The notes under the pieces were generated by a model. It worked only from the letters and a program-made list of their open reading frames with translations, was not told the origin of the DNA and ran no database searches. The position numbers were made by a program, and so were the translations under genes. Below are positions 4,902 through 6,662 of a DNA stretch of 6,662 nt, one piece after another (the stretch's first letter is position 1; each line of letters opens with the position of its first letter). Source of the DNA: Promethearchaeota archaeon (lineage in GTDB: Archaea > Asgardarchaeota > Lokiarchaeia > Sigynarchaeales > SOKP01); the NCBI GenBank assembly GCA_030668025.1, contig DAOUUT010000206.1, positions 1-6,662 of the forward strand. Direction: 5' to 3'.

Positions 4902-6662
4902 CTAAAATCTCGATTTTATAATATCAGAAATTAATTTTGGAAAGTCGTTCCAATCTTTTATAGTTAATAATTGTCCTCCTGCGATTTTAACCATTTTTTT
5001 TGCTTCTTTTAAATTAAAGGAGGATTCTGGGCAGACTAAGATAAAATCAATCCCTAAAGAGCGGAAAATTCTTAATGTTTCAATAGATTGCTGAAGGTCG
5101 TATATTTCAGCATCAGTAAATAATACGTTCAGCTTTTCACGGGAGCTTGATTTTTCTTTAAATTGTTTTATTGCCCATTCTAAGGCACTTTGAAGCCTTG
5201 TACCTCCTTTAGCTGAAACAGAGAGCAACTCATCGGCTAATTTTTCTAAATCTACTTTTTTAGATAATTCCTTTAAAACATGCGTATCTGACTCGAAAAA
5301 TGCAATAGCAATCTCATCTTTCCTCATTCCATATACTAACATCGTCACACATATTGCCATATATGCTAGTTTTTCTCCTGTCATCGAACCACTGATATCA
5401 AGTTCAAAGCATAACGAGCGTAATCCTTTTGCGGTCTCATAAACAAAAAAATCGTCGTAATTAAGATGGTCTAATTTTTTACCCTTTTCTAGAAGATGAA
5501 AAATTGTTTCCTCTAAGTCTATATTTTCAAAGTCGTCTCCTATTGTGTATGGTCTTACTATGTTAACAGGTGTAGGTCCGGTCGTTGCACTACCTAAACG
5601 AGCCCTTGAATAATATATTCCTAACTCAATTAGCATTTTTTTTGCTAATTCCTTAACTTTTAATTTAACTTGCTCTGGTAGATTATTTCTATGAATAAAC
5701 CATTGTTTAAGGAGGTTTTCACCAGTACCCGCGGATAAGCACGCAATTAGTTTATCTTGCGCTTCTTTGCCCCCAATTTGCTGAGCACCTTTTAATGCTT
5801 CATTCAAATTAAAATGACCAATTGCGCCTAAAGCATCCCTATTATCGGAAGCTAACGCACTGCTTAAAAGCTCTCTGATTCTCTCTTTATTTAGTTGGTC
5901 TTTAATTTGATTCATTAAATTGTTAATTCGCTGAAAATCTGCTACTTTCTTTTCAATTGTTTTTTTAAGTAATTGATAGTTAGGTTCAATTAATTCGTAT
6001 ATTTCCTCTTCGGGCATTTCAAGTTTTTTTCCAATTCTTTTAATATCTTCTGCTTCAGGATTTAATCCGATCTTTCTTAAGAATTCTGTTGCGTTTCTTA
6101 ATTGGTCAGGCGTTTCACAAGCCTCTAGTGTTTGAGAAGTCAATTCGGGTAATTTTTGAGATATTTTTTGTCCACAGTGCATGTTTGGGCAACTATTCAT
6201 TAATTGTTGCATTTGATGAGAAAGCGATTTAAATGCTTCAAACTTAATATTTTGACTATTTGCCTCGTCGATCGCATTTTTCATAGATTGGTTAAATAGC
6301 GAATTCCAAGATTTATTAGCAAATGCATTTTTTGTCAATATATCTAACGATAGATTCAATTGTTTCTTTTGTTTTTGCGGATTTTGCATTTGCATATTTA
6401 ATTTATTTAGCAGTTCTTCTCTTAAATTAGTACCAAAATATTGATCTAACGAATCTGCAAGGTTAAAATTATGCTCAAATGAAGATTGGTTTAGCGAATT
6501 ATTCAAAACTTTGTCTTGATCAAACTTAGGAGTTTCGCCTAAAGTTTTTGCGGCATTAAATAATTGATCTAAATTATTTAGTTGGTTCTGAAGTTGATTT
6601 TTGATATTTTGGATTTGATCTTTTATGCTTTGATTGTCCGAAGTCTCATTAATAAATTTTAT
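4902..6662 (-). CDS. VWA-domain protein with intact MIDAS; start beyond the right edge
   Basis: The frame is open from the TAG stop at 4902-4904 to the right edge, giving 586 visible residues with no ATG before the edge. A TTG at 6506 could be read as a start, but it has no Shine-Dalgarno site, and 52 sense codons upstream keep the same Gln/Asn-rich helical character, so the real start lies outside. Numbering from the edge, residues 1-100 are Gln/Asn/Leu-rich and probably coiled coil, and 100-340 are mostly helical. Then comes VRPYTIGDDFENIDLEETI (about 369-387), typical of VWA proteins just before the domain. The VWA domain spans about 415-586 and has a complete metal site: DISGS (422-426), Thr488 in KGGT, and Asp517 in LFTDA. 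Such VWA proteins bind partner proteins through a metal ion and often work with MoxR-type AAA+ ATPases. The SWIM gene follows four bases downstream, so the two are cotranscribed. No membrane segment is seen. Confidence 0.85.
   Translation of the reverse strand: MKFINETSDNQSIKDQIQNIKNQLQNQLNNLDQLFNAAKTLGETPKFDQDKVLNNSLNQSSFEHNFNLADSLDQYFGTNLREELLNKLNMQMQNPQKQKKQLNLSLDILTKNAFANKSWNSLFNQSMKNAIDEANSQNIKFEAFKSLSHQMQQLMNSCPNMHCGQKISQKLPELTSQTLEACETPDQLRNATEFLRKIGLNPEAEDIKRIGKKLEMPEEEIYELIEPNYQLLKKTIEKKVADFQRINNLMNQIKDQLNKERIRELLSSALASDNRDALGAIGHFNLNEALKGAQQIGGKEAQDKLIACLSAGTGENLLKQWFIHRNNLPEQVKLKVKELAKKMLIELGIYYSRARLGSATTGPTPVNIVRPYTIGDDFENIDLEETIFHLLEKGKKLDHLNYDDFFVYETAKGLRSLCFELDISGSMTGEKLAYMAICVTMLVYGMRKDEIAIAFFESDTHVLKELSKKVDLEKLADELLSVSAKGGTRLQSALEWAIKQFKEKSSSREKLNVLFTDAEIYDLQQSIETLRIFRSLGIDFILVCPESSFNLKEAKKMVKIAGGQLLTIKDWNDFPKLISDIIKSRF

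Noticed and set aside
4902..4904. TAG stop of the VWA gene as a pyrrolysine codon giving a VWA-SWIM fusion
   Set aside because: The SWIM gene has its own ATG four bases on and is in a different frame relative to the VWA gene, so readthrough would not fuse the two proteins.

Overview
The window is AT-rich and every protein gene that can be supported lies on the minus strand. It looks archaeal. The partial CoaBC has the archaeal-type N-terminus (an HPSK motif ahead of the flavoprotein fold) and a PAMHESMY clamp motif. TATA-like boxes sit 25-30 bases before gene starts, oligo-T runs follow genes, and the proteins are rich in Lys, Asn and Ile. The large SWIM-like and VWA proteins resemble those I associate with low-GC Asgard archaea (Promethearchaeota, Lokiarchaeia-like). 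That placement is inference; no rRNA or marker gene is present to fix it.

Layout from left to right. Bases 1-496 hold the N-terminal part of coaBC (coenzyme A synthesis), which runs off the left edge. Bases 497-1106 hold no convincing protein gene. They contain two diverged copies of a ~115-base element (654-769 and 876-994) in which most differences between the copies fall outside three potential helices, so I read them as a tandem pair of candidate small structured RNAs. Bases 1107-2315 encode a short DUF885-family (peptidase MA-like) protein with an HEGYPGHH motif, preceded by a good TATA box and a Shine-Dalgarno site. Bases 2316-2536 are a promoter-bearing spacer. Bases 2537-4897 encode a 786-residue protein with an N-terminal SWIM-like zinc finger and a long, mostly unrecognised remainder. 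Four bases upstream lies a VWA-domain gene with a complete MIDAS metal site. It stays open to the right edge, so its true start lies outside the window.

The VWA and SWIM genes almost certainly form one operon. Pairing of VWA and SWIM proteins, often with a MoxR-type AAA+ ATPase, is a recurring theme in prokaryotes (E. coli yehL/yehP/yehQ is an example), so an ATPase gene just beyond the right edge is a reasonable but unseen prediction. The DUF885 and coaBC genes appear to be separate transcription units. The most unusual items are the duplicated structured element between coaBC and the DUF885 gene, and the VWA/SWIM pair with its uncharacterised C-terminal domains.
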